The notes beneath the pieces were generated by a model. It did no database searches, had not been told where the DNA came from, and saw nothing but the letters and a program-made list of their open reading frames with translations. This document shows, piece after piece, positions 47,334 to 56,023 of a stretch of DNA of 64,000 nt (its first letter is position 1; each line of letters opens with the position of its first letter). The position numbers were made by a program, and so were the translations under genes. Origin of the DNA: Hortaea werneckii (lineage: Eukaryota > Ascomycota > Dothideomycetes > Mycosphaerellales > Teratosphaeriaceae). The stretch lies in NCBI GenBank assembly GCA_037044905.1, contig JBAOKB010000077.1, positions 310,001 through 374,000 on the forward strand. Direction: 5' to 3'.

Positions 47334-48770
47334 ACTGATACTGCTTGAGGCCGGTGATCACTTATTGTTACTTCAGGGGTGTTCGCAAAGCTGAGTTACG
47401 GAGTTCTGTGGGGTTCGTTTTGGAGGAGGGCCCATTAGCGATGCGAATATATCCCAACTGACCGCGACGAATGGAAACATTACTACTGCAGATGCATATC
47501 TCAATCTATGTTAACAACACTCCTATGCCAGGCGAATTCGTGCACTGCAAGTCTTTTTAGGACCTACTGCTCTCTGCCAACGCGTGCTTCTGAGATTTTC
47601 CAGCAAGGATAGTCTTCGGAACTACTAGTCTTCACAGGGCATATCAGACATCTTGATCAGATCTATGTGTAATTTTCCAGTACTGCTCCGAACCTTCTGG
47701 ACCGGTAGCGGCAGAATGTCAATCCAGTACTGTGCCATCGCCGTCAGGACGCCAGAGTGGTCATGGCTGGGCAGTGCTGGCTGACCGTACGTCAGGGAAC
47801 AAAACTCTCAAAGAGAAAGGGGACAGAAACGCATGGGGCCAGTGTATGAAAGAATAGGGTGTAACGCGCAATTCCAGGCTGGTAGCACATGCTATGTCCG
47901 CCAGCACAAATGTGGTTGTACTTGTTCACGGCAAGGTGTGCTCTTTATGGGCACCAGCACGGACACTCACGAGCGTAGTTAATATGCAGCGGACACGGTG
48001 GCGGGAAGCTGTGTCGACGTCCGTGAGTAAATCCACCCGCATTTTCACGAACACATGGAGACCGATACTGTGTGCATCACCCGGTTCAATTGTGAAATGC
48101 AAGGCGGTAGCGTGAGTATCACATACCAATACTACCTAGCTCAGCTTTCGCCTTTCGTACACCGTGGTTTGCAGCATGTAGATGTGCCAGCAAATATCGT
48201 AATGCGGCGAAACTATGCAGTTTCTTGAGACATTGAACGCGATGAAGAGCAGCTATCACATGCCCGAACGATGGCATAGTTGCGAGGCTGAACAAGCTCC
48301 GGTAAAGTACCTCGAGTACCTCGTAGTGAGGAGGTCGCCCCGCCTGGAGATTGAGGCCAATGCGCGCCAAGTTTTCTTGCAGCACCGATGACCCCTCAGC
48401 TCACCAAATCGAGCTTCCCGCCGCCGGTGACGATGATGATGATGGCAACCGATGGTGTAGCGAAGGATGACCTCCGGCGCATGTCCCTCTCGGCGGTATT
48501 GCAGGAGACGGAGGGCGGTTGTGTCATAGTCCAATAGCTCTTCATGGTGGTTTGTAGCTCTAGACCGCGCTCTAACTTATTACACCTCCTAACGCTCCCC
48601 CACCGTCCATCTCCATTCTTTACTACTGCTTGTAGGCTACTACTACTACTACCACTACTGAACGTTGTACCTTAGCCCACCACGCTTCCACGCCATAACC
48701 ATAGCCATAGCATGCATGCCTAATCCTTATCGGCGAAAGTTGACATGACCAGCAGCCTTTCTGCAACAAC
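47334..48770. other. Intergenic region of 1.4 kb
   Basis: Between the SERF-like gene and the HeLo gene, both on the plus strand. The minus strand between 47926 and 48545 is open in pieces and is listed as a doubtful gene. A CTA triplet run lies at about 48638-48659. Confidence 0.5.
47926..48545 (-). other. Possible unrecognised gene or decayed gene
   Basis: Three consecutive open segments on the minus strand look more protein-like than the surrounding noise. The first is DYDTTALRLLQYRREGHAPE (from about 48534). The second runs from 48385 to 48119 (ENLARIGLNLQAGRPPHYEV, LYRSLFSLATMPSFGHV, LLAHLHAANHGVRKAKAEL). The third runs from 48129 to 47926 (CDTHATALHFTIEPGDAHSI). They are in different frames. 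A GTGAGC donor after the first and a GTAGTA after the second may be splice sites, but I could not find a consistent spliced frame. The family is unknown. Confidence 0.25.
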
Positions 48771-50222
48771 ATGGCACGCGACAAAGCGGAGACAGCTCAT
48801 GTAGAGCATCCTGAGCACGAAGCAGCCCTTGCTGGCGCCCTTGCCCTCGCCAACCTCTTCAGCAATTGCGTCGAAGCCTTCGGCCTCATCCATGCTGCGC
48901 AACGGTGGGATCGACCGGAGCAGCTCCTCCTTGCCCGGCTCGGCATCCAACAAGCCAGGCTATTGATCTGGGGCGATGTGGTGGGCATCTACTCCCCTCC
49001 CAAGACCGTCACCGACCGCGCAGTCCCCAAGCATCCCAGCGCCGCATACCCCGATCTGAAAGAGCCCACCTTCTTCGGTCCACGTGACAGCCGCTTGGAT
49101 GAGCCGACGGTCCGGACTGAGGTCGAGCAGGCCCTCGCTGCCATTGTTGACAGAGGCTCCGGCCTCTCTCGCGAAGAGATGATGGAGAAATTTGGCCTGA
49201 AGCCGCCCAAGCGCTCTTCGGCCGACTATCAGACACCCTTGGATACCAACCGCCTCGAGCACTTTCGCGAGCGGTATGAACTGCTGCGCGAGGTAGCAGA
49301 AGACTATGCCCATCTTCACACGCGACGCAATAACTCCATCACGCACACGAGCTGGCAGATCGCCGACTACGACCGCTTTGCAACATTCATTGAACTCACC
49401 CAACAACAGATTGACCATCTGATCTCAATCCTTGGCGTCCAGGACCAAATCGATCGTGGCATGAGAATGGATATCAAGGCGTTTGGCTGGCATCTGACGC
49501 AGGACCGCAGGCGCGTTGCCATGGATGTGTCAAAGCTCCAGCTTGTCCAGGAGGCATGTCGGGAGGAGTATCCACAGTATCTCGACGCAATCCAACAGGC
49601 TCTGGACCATATAGAGCGTGAGAAGAGAGAGCATGACGCGCCTTCTTATGCGCCACCGCCGATGTCCCCGGAGGCGGCCCAGAAGACCGCATTGTCAGCA
49701 CTAAAACATACAGCGCCACCCATGCCCAGCCCTGCTAAGGAGAACGGAAATACTGGCAAGGAAAATGGAAATCCAAAGGGGAGTGGCAACGTTGCTCCGG
49801 GCAAGCAGAAGCGGCCGGGTTTCTTCAGCCGTCTCAAGTCCTTTGGCAAGTCAAAAGACAATGTGCACCACGACCGCAAAGGTCGCAGTAAATCGATGTC
49901 GGAGGAGACGCCGCGCTCCAAGTCTGAAATAGGACCACCATCTGAAGCGTTGTTTTCTACCGGCACGCCTAACGCTGCGGCTCAACAGCAGACGAGGACA
50001 GCCGGAAACGACGAAGGCAGTTCGCTGGAACCGGTAAGATCCAAGAGCGTTGGAGATGTCATGGATGTAGATGAAGAGTTCTTGAAGAATCGCCTTCAGC
50101 AAATGGCAACTTTAAGCGAAATACCTCAGCCCGGAGACGACCTTGCCAACATGATCAGCAGGCATGACCAGTACCACGGGATCGCGAGGACAGAGACCAA
50201 AGATTTGAAACAGGACTGGTGA
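48771..50222 (+). CDS. HeLo-domain protein (prion-inhibition and propagation type)
   Basis: Single exon, 483 aa, intact. Residues about 15-220 form a HeLo-like helical domain: AGALALANLFSNCVEAFGLI, HAAQRWDRPEQLLLARLGIQ, ARLLIWGDVVGIY and FIELTQQQIDHLISILGVQD. In HET-S-type proteins the HeLo domain inserts into membranes to kill incompatible hyphal fusions. Many other HeLo proteins have no known partner. Residues 290-480 are disordered, with Lys/Ser/Pro-rich repeats (KENGNTGKENGNPKGSGN) and RSKS motifs (RKGRSKSMSEE, EPVRSKSVGDV). I see no HET-s-like amyloid repeat, NLR or kinase domain, so a role in cell death is only a possibility. An adjacent NLR gene, as in some HeLo systems, is not present. 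Confidence 0.85.
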   Translation: MARDKAETAHVEHPEHEAALAGALALANLFSNCVEAFGLIHAAQRWDRPEQLLLARLGIQQARLLIWGDVVGIYSPPKTVTDRAVPKHPSAAYPDLKEPTFFGPRDSRLDEPTVRTEVEQALAAIVDRGSGLSREEMMEKFGLKPPKRSSADYQTPLDTNRLEHFRERYELLREVAEDYAHLHTRRNNSITHTSWQIADYDRFATFIELTQQQIDHLISILGVQDQIDRGMRMDIKAFGWHLTQDRRRVAMDVSKLQLVQEACREEYPQYLDAIQQALDHIEREKREHDAPSYAPPPMSPEAAQKTALSALKHTAPPMPSPAKENGNTGKENGNPKGSGNVAPGKQKRPGFFSRLKSFGKSKDNVHHDRKGRSKSMSEETPRSKSEIGPPSEALFSTGTPNAAAQQQTRTAGNDEGSSLEPVRSKSVGDVMDVDEEFLKNRLQQMATLSEIPQPGDDLANMISRHDQYHGIARTETKDLKQDW

Positions 50223-50647
50223 TCTCTTCGGAAAATTGTCAGGAGATCAAGCTACAGATCTGAGGTGGCAATACAAAGTGATGCTTTCCTTCTGATGGTG
50301 GTGTGGTCTGTTTCAGGATACCCACTCAGGTTATTTACCCTGATTTGCAAATATACTTTGTTTCCCATGTATTTAGATCCATGGCACGTAGGCAATGATA
50401 CGACGACACTATACCAATAGCCGCCGCCAGAGAACGAAAACCGTTGTCCCGGGTCGTCGCGTGGAAGGCTGCATCAATTCCCTGCAAGTGGTGCCAAAAT
50501 GAAGGACCCGAGCCACGTTCGCACATTGGCGGTCAAACGGCATACCTCTGGAGATCTTCCATCTTCTTCACTCGACTTGCATTGGTCTTCGCATGCTCAC
50601 AGAACGACCCTCCATATTTCTCCTGTTTACGCAAACAAGCATCTGTC
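50223..50647. other. Intergenic, 425 bp
   Basis: Downstream of the HeLo gene and upstream of the SET gene. An in-frame extension of the SET gene reaches back to 50444, but it has no family similarity and is probably 5' UTR. Confidence 0.5.
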
Positions 50648-51843
50648 ATGGAGTCCTGGTACGAAGTCAAACCGTCTCCGAAGAGGGGCGGCCTCGGAGT
50701 CTTCGCCTCTCGCACCATTACTCCCGGAACAGTCATCATGCACGACCCTGCTGTCATGAAGCTGAAGCTCAAACACATTCAGTTCACTGATGAGGAGATT
50801 CGCGACAGCTTCAATCTGCTCAGCGACACAGACAAGATCCGGGTGCTTAAGCTCCACGAAGGTCACCGTCCCTTCAAAACGAGACTCATGCGCATCTACA
50901 AGGCCAATTCGTTCGGAGCGAAAGGTTTCACCATGTTGCATGTCGACCTGTCAAGAGTCAATCATTCTTGTGTGCCCAACGCCGATAGGCAGGATGATAC
51001 GGAAAATGTCGAGAAGACTGATGCCGCGAATCTGGTAGCAATCAGAACCATCGCAAAAGGCGAAGAAATCTTGATCTGCTACAATTCCAACTTCGAGGGC
51101 ATGACCGTGACCCAGCGCAACAACATTCTGGACTCCTATTACGGCTTCCGCTGTTCTTGTCCGGCGTGTACGCTACCTCCCAAGGAGAAGATCCTAAGTG
51201 ACACCCGTCGACGGTTGATCAATGTTCTCTCTTCAAAATGCTCCGGTTATGAACCTCTAGGTCTTTCTCAACTGATTGTCTAAATCGCCAGAACGCAGAG
51301 AATCCTTCTATGACAATCGGACTGCCCCAGTTCCCGCTTCGCGTTGCTCTGTCCACCACAGAAAAGACTGCCTTCAAGGTCTTGCTGGCTGAACTTATGC
51401 AGGCCGAGGGTCTGACCAATGTGTTCTCTGCAGATCTGTATCAAGGGGCAGCCTACCATCTTATGCAGCAAATGTCCGAGAACCGATATATCCTGGTCAT
51501 TCCGAGCGCCTTGTTTGTTACTGCCTGGATGGAAAAAGCCATCAAAATCATTTCAAACATCACTGGTGCTCATTCCGAACAGACAAAGGCCGCAAAGGGG
51601 CAATGGAACAAGTGGCAGAAAGGCGAACAGCTTGACTTGTATCAGAATCTCAAAGTACGCGATACCCTTTATTGCATTTCAAGGCTATTAAAAACAAAGC
51701 ACCGCTGACTTTCGAATTAGCCTACTTACCTCAATGCCCTTGCGCGGGAAGGATGCAGACATAGTCTTCTTTGCGGCACACATCGGCGAGACAGTTCCGA
51801 ACGCAGAAGGTTTGATTGGCTTGAAGATAGAGGTATTGTCTGA
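50648..51843 (+). CDS. SET-domain protein (SMYD-like lysine methyltransferase type), with one frameshift
   Basis: The first exon starts at ATG 50648 (MESWYEVKPSPKRGGLGVF), where the SET core begins. It has GLGVFASRTITPGTVIM, then the SET motif SRVNHSCVPNA (NHSC), GEEILICYN (GEE..YN) and a post-SET CSCPAC cluster. The AdoMet-binding and catalytic motifs are retained, so a protein methyltransferase is likely; the substrate is unknown. The frame breaks at the TTT run 51264-51266. One more T restores LFSTDCLNRQNAENP, then FPLRVALSTTEKTAFKVLLA. An intron with a good donor and branch (51655-51720, GTACGC..TTTCGAATTAG) leads to a 41-codon last exon ending at 51843, about 376 aa in all. The 3' end is uncertain: another frame after 51720 is more protein-like. 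Confidence 0.78.
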
Positions 51844-52275
51844 GGAAGTGTGCAAGATGAGGCTAAGGGAAGGCAAAGGCAAAATGTCGTGCTGTGGACG
51901 CCATGCTTGATCTATGGAGCCAAGAGCAATTGGCTTGTTATCACAATGCCATTCGCAAAAAAGGTTGACATGCAGTGCATAGAGGCTTGCAGAAGGGCAA
52001 GATTATCAAGGGGCACTGTGCCGAATGGAAGATTCGGATACGAGGAGATTGTGAGGAGATCGTATTGCAGGAAGCTTGTAAGCCTCAGTTGTAGTTCTAC
52101 AAAACGCCTTGGCTTTCTTTGCCTCTAATCATTCTGCTCTTCAACGAAACCTCTGCTACACCTGTGCTGTCGTCCATCAAAAACCCAATCATGGCGCCAT
52201 GCCGTTCATAACCGTAGGTACCTTACACTCCAGCAGTATTTGAAATCTACTCTTCGTCAGCTCTTAAGCCCAACC
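51844..52275. other. Intergenic, with unexplained open frames
   Basis: Plus-strand frames after 51720 read GKDADIVFFAAHIGETVPNA, DAMLDLWSQEQLACYHNAI and KIIKGHCAEWKIRIRGDC in three different phases. These could be exons of a further gene or a broken one; I cannot join them. The right end is the 3' flank of the Arg-rich gene. Confidence 0.35.
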
Positions 52276-52911
52276 TCACCGGAACCGAAGTTCGCCATTG
52301 TGCCAGTAGACAGGCCGAATGGGGCAATGTCTTCTTAGAATGTGATCGCGGATGTCCTGAGGGGTCATATTGTTAACATCAACCACATCGTCTTCGTAGC
52401 CGTAGCCACGATCGCGGACAGGGTCGTGGGTGTTGTAGAAGCCTCGTCCGGATCGGTCAGCGTACCGCCCTGGCTCATACCTGCTTGATCGGCGACGGTA
52501 CTCCGTCTGGTTACGGTACGTGCTCTCGCGCCTGTGGCTGCAAGGGTTAGCGAACTGGACCCTTCTGCTGCTGCCACTGCTACGGTACGTGCCCCACGGA
52601 TCATGACTACGAGATAGACGCCCCTCGCGCCCATATCGCTCACGGCGATCGCGGTCTTCGCGCCAGGCTTGGTCCTCGGCAAACGCAAGTCTGGCCTGGT
52701 CGAAGCGGCGGCGGGATTCTGTCATAGTCGACCGGGGATGCTCTTCGGGGAGGAGATCATGGAGCATGTAGTCCCTGGAGTACTCCATCTCAGCGCGATC
52801 TCGTTCCTCGCGGATTCGACGACTGTTGCGACAGGCGGTGCAGTAGTCAAGGTTGCTGGAAGTCGCTCGGACTGCGTGTCCGCAGACCCTTGCAATGACC
52901 TCGTGTGTCAT
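52276..52911 (-). CDS. Arg-rich hypothetical protein
   Basis: Single exon, 211 aa, starting MTHEVIARVCGHAVRATSSN. The N-terminus has paired Cys residues (VCGHAV..DYCTACRNS) that could bind a metal, then a charged helix (IREERDRAEMEYSRDYML). Residues 75-180 are very rich in Arg, Ser and Tyr (REDRDRRERYGREG, YRRRSSRYEPGRYADRSGR). This resembles RNA-associated low-complexity regions. The end is MTPQDIRDHILRRHCPIRPV. I do not recognise a named family. The length and even codon use support a real gene. An overlapping frame of 107 codons is a shadow. Confidence 0.68.
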   Translation of the reverse strand: MTHEVIARVCGHAVRATSSNLDYCTACRNSRRIREERDRAEMEYSRDYMLHDLLPEEHPRSTMTESRRRFDQARLAFAEDQAWREDRDRRERYGREGRLSRSHDPWGTYRSSGSSRRVQFANPCSHRRESTYRNQTEYRRRSSRYEPGRYADRSGRGFYNTHDPVRDRGYGYEDDVVDVNNMTPQDIRDHILRRHCPIRPVYWHNGELRFR

Positions 52912-53605
52912 GATCAGATTAGGGTGGGTGAGTGGAGTTGGACTGTAAGTGAGTCTAATACCCGATGTAGTGTCTCTGTTGATTTCAGAGCCGTGAAGCT
53001 TTGGAATGGGTATGCTGTCCGTTTTCTGAGAAGCCTCCTGCCATGGCGAATGCTGTTATTAATAGGAGTGACATCCCCAGTCTTCCGTTGGGATTGTGTC
53101 TGATGACACCAACAAGGAGTTTGTGCTCAATACCGTTACAACTCCAAGCTGGCACGTGAACACTATCCGATATGAAGCCGTAGATGCAGACAAGGATAGA
53201 CCTGAAAGCCGATGGCAGCAAAACTGACTCAGAACCCAACAATGTCTTTGTTGTAAATGGCTGTTCAGCAAAGGCTTGTTGTCGCTTTCCACGACGTAAC
53301 AGCCTCACCTTTCCCTCCATCGTGCTCTCTGTGTTATGCGCTTCTCTAGACAGATCTCCACGGCATCTGCTGCAACAGCAGAGAACGGCTTTATGCTGTG
53401 ATGATGACGAATGAGACGAAGCATCAGATATGGACTGTGTAGGCTTTGCGCATTCTTGCGCGATTGTCGATGTGGTAATCGAACTCGATCTATCTATCCG
53501 TCTACTCTATCAGTAAAATACAGCCGATGTAACCCGGTTCCGTAATATGTACGCCGCAATGTCGCTAAAGTGTCAAGAAAGAATACAAGTCACCCAGATA
53601 GTCCC
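52912..53605. other. Intergenic, 694 bp
   Basis: Between the Arg-rich gene start and the 3' end of cytochrome c peroxidase, both on the minus strand. Open frames of 75-145 codons on both strands lack recognisable sequence. Confidence 0.5.
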
Positions 53606-54792
53606 TTAGTCGGACCTCTTAAGGACGAATCTGGCGTCCTCACCGGAAGTGAATGGCACACCAAGCTCGAACAGCTTGACGAGGACCTTGGAGAAGTCGT
53701 CAAAGAATTCCTCCTGGCTCTTTGCGTACTTCTCGACGACCGGCTTGAAGCTCTTGTCCTGGATGAGGGACATGTCGGTCGGCAGCATCATCAAGCTCTT
53801 GGTGCTGACGTCCTGGAACTGCTTCGGGCCCTGCCACTTCCTCCAGCTCCACTTCTCCTCGAGGAGGAAGCTTGTAGTAATCGTTGGTAAGGGTGGTAGG
53901 AGAGAATGACCATGGGCCGTCGAAGCCGGAACGGTCAGTGTGGCAGCGGCCGAGCGCGTGCGCACCGGAGAGGGCGACGATCTCCTGGTCGTTGAAGCCC
54001 ATGCGGTAGAAGATGCCTCTCAGGTGGTCTTGACCCTGAGCACCGTCTGGCAGACGGCCGTCGGGAGTACAGAAAGCGGCATCCTTGTCCTGGCGACCAG
54101 GGCGGAATGGAACGTCGGGGCCACCCATCTCCTGGAACAGCGGCGCAGGCGGAAAGGATCCACAGGTCGGAGTAGGTGATCCATGGAAACTGCTCCTTGA
54201 TCGGCTCAAGGAAGTCGCGGGCGGCCTTCAGGCCAGCGTTGGCGCCGTGGTCACCCTCTGGTGCGAAACGCATGGTCGCGCCTAAACAGATGTTAGTCAC
54301 CAATTTGGTATTATAGAAGCAAAGCCGGATGAAGCGTACCGTTTGAGCCACCGGTGCCGGTCTCCAAGTCGTATGTGCCCGAAGCGTGCCAGCCCAGTCT
54401 GAGCAACACAGGGCCGTATGAGCCGTCATCATAGTCATCCTCATCCACAAGCTTCTTGGCTACTGCGTCGTAGACCTTCTGGTAGTCCTCCTTGGTTGGA
54501 GTGATGACACCGCTCTTGCTGCCCGCCGCGCTGCTGGTCTTAGCATCCTGGACGGGCGTGGACTTGCTGCCTAGAGTGTAGTATGCGCCACCACCAAGCA
54601 GGACTGCGGCGATACCGCCGTAGAGAAGGCCGTTGCCGCCGCCGGATGAGGGCTTTGGGGCCTCGCTGGAGTAGCGGCGACGTGCCTGGAACTTCGGGGT
54701 TGAGGGAAGCGGCGAGGAGCGGCGGTCTTGATGGCCGAGGTGGTCGGCGTGCTGCGCAGGGCGCGGGTGAAGGTGCGGCCTGCAGATGCCAT
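53606..54792 (-). CDS. CCP1: Mitochondrial cytochrome c peroxidase, with three frameshifts
   Basis: Haem peroxidase of the intermembrane space that reduces hydrogen peroxide with electrons from cytochrome c. Exon 1 is 54792-54340, exon 2 54281-53606, with a 58-nt intron restoring GGSNGATMRFAPEGDHG. A presequence (MASAGRTFTRALRS) is followed by RRRYSSEA and a hydrophobic sorting segment (YGGIAAVLLGGGAYYTL). Distal pocket: RLGWHASGTYD (Arg, Trp, His). Proximal His: GAHALGRCHTDR. The Asp partner is in MMLPTDMSLIQD. Three breaks occur: one missing C at 54704-54706 (restores RRFPSTPKFQARR), one extra base at 54134-54135 (restores VQEMGGPDVPF) and one extra base at 53862-53867 (restores YYKLLLEEKWSW). 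Correcting all three gives 375 aa, the normal size. The as-written gene would be null. Confidence 0.92.
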
Positions 54793-55065
54793 TGTGAATC
54801 AAGTCAAGCAATCACTCGAGATGAAGGAGAGAATGGGGAGGAAGAGGAGAGCGGGAAGAGGTGGAAAGGGAAAAATGATATGGACAACCCCGGAGTGACG
54901 ACAAATGGCGCCGACGACATTGGCCAGGCGCCAGATCAGAAGAGCGAACGGCGAGCATCTGTCCTCGCCGATGTTACGCCCTCTGCGATCTCTGTCCGTT
55001 CCCGACGACCCACCGTTATCTCGTTTTCCATGCGGGCGTCCATTTACGCTGTACCGCTGGAATAT

Positions 55066-55669
55066 TCAGCCGTCGGTGAATTCCCTACCGTCTTTCTCTT
55101 CCGCAAGGCGTTCCGCTGCCATCTTTGTTATTTGCGACTCGCCCTGGTTCCGCTGTGCAACCCTACCATGTCCCTCGAAGGAGACGTTTGCAGCGAAGGA
55201 GGTGGTGCGCACATGCAGATTTACCCGGCGTCTGATTGGCCCATCACAGTCGATGCGGCTCAACTCTAAAATCTTAAATTCCAGCCTTACGCAAGAGCGA
55301 AAAAGGTAGGCGAGTAAGTCGTACCTTACTGGCCTGGACGGAATAATCATCCAGTACTGTACCTGCAGGCGCAGAAGCGTAAGAGATCGCTGACGTAAAC
55401 TCGTTTTCTGCTCGGCTTGGCGATACTAAGGTATTGATTTCCTCTCCTGATGACGGGATCTGGAATCTGACCTCGCTGCTGGGAAGCGTGTCCTCGGCAG
55501 CGATGCCTCTTTCCGGTAGCGATGAGCGAGCTGCACGGCCGTAACCTCCACTAACGCATTCACTACTCGGATTCTGCTGCGAGGTATGGCCTGACTGATG
55601 AAGCAGCGTTTTCCTTTGCGGTTGGAAATAATGTGAATCCTCTGCTGTGGATTTTTGAGTGTCATGCAT
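55066..55669 (-). CDS. Hypothetical protein, two exons
   Basis: Exon 1 is 55669-55325 and exon 2 is 55272-55066; a 52-nt intron (GTACGA..TTTAAG) joins them in phase 0. The spliced protein is 183 aa and has no stop. Exon 1 is Ser/Gln-rich and disordered (MHDTQKSTAEDSHYFQPQRK, SEVRFQIPSSGEE). Exon 2 reads SRIDCDGPIRRRVNLHVRTT, NVSFEGHGRVAQRNQGES and ITKMAAERLAEEKDG. The strand-strand-helix pattern and AAERLAEE ending faintly recall a double-stranded RNA-binding fold, but this is a weak resemblance. Two protein-like frames meeting at a consensus intron is the main evidence. It lies 273 bp upstream of CCP1, in the same direction. Confidence 0.5.
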
Positions 55670-56023
55670 GCCAACAAACGTCCCTTCCTGAAAGGTTGAA
55701 AACGAGAAGCTGGTAATTTGAAGCGGTTTGTCAAGTAAAGACCAAGACTATGCAGAGCGGCAGCCAAAAGACCCCATCTCGATCAAAGGAAAAAGCAGCA
55801 TTCGTTACAAGGCCGTGGTATCTACAACTAAGAACATGGCAAGACTGCAAAGAAAATCGCCCATAAAAACACACATATCATCCTAACACCAAGCGCCAAT
55901 CGCTCAACCCTTCGAAAATGTCCTCCCGTGATCCACATCTATGCCTTGGATAAATGAGGGCTTTCCCACCCAACTTCTCAACCGTCGACAGCCAATGCAA
56001 AACTCAAAAGGTTCAGCTGATTT
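55670..56023. other. Intergenic, 354 bp
   Basis: Between the 183-aa gene and the 3' end of the kelch-type gene. Nothing recognisable was seen. Confidence 0.5.

Noticed and set aside
3602..54792. Programmed ribosomal frameshifting as the cause of the many breaks
   Set aside because: The sites share no slippery motif, occur in both directions, fall in unrelated genes and often need more than one shift per gene.
54583..55269. 228-codon plus-strand frame
   Set aside because: It overlaps CCP1 exon 1 antisense and has no family-like sequence.
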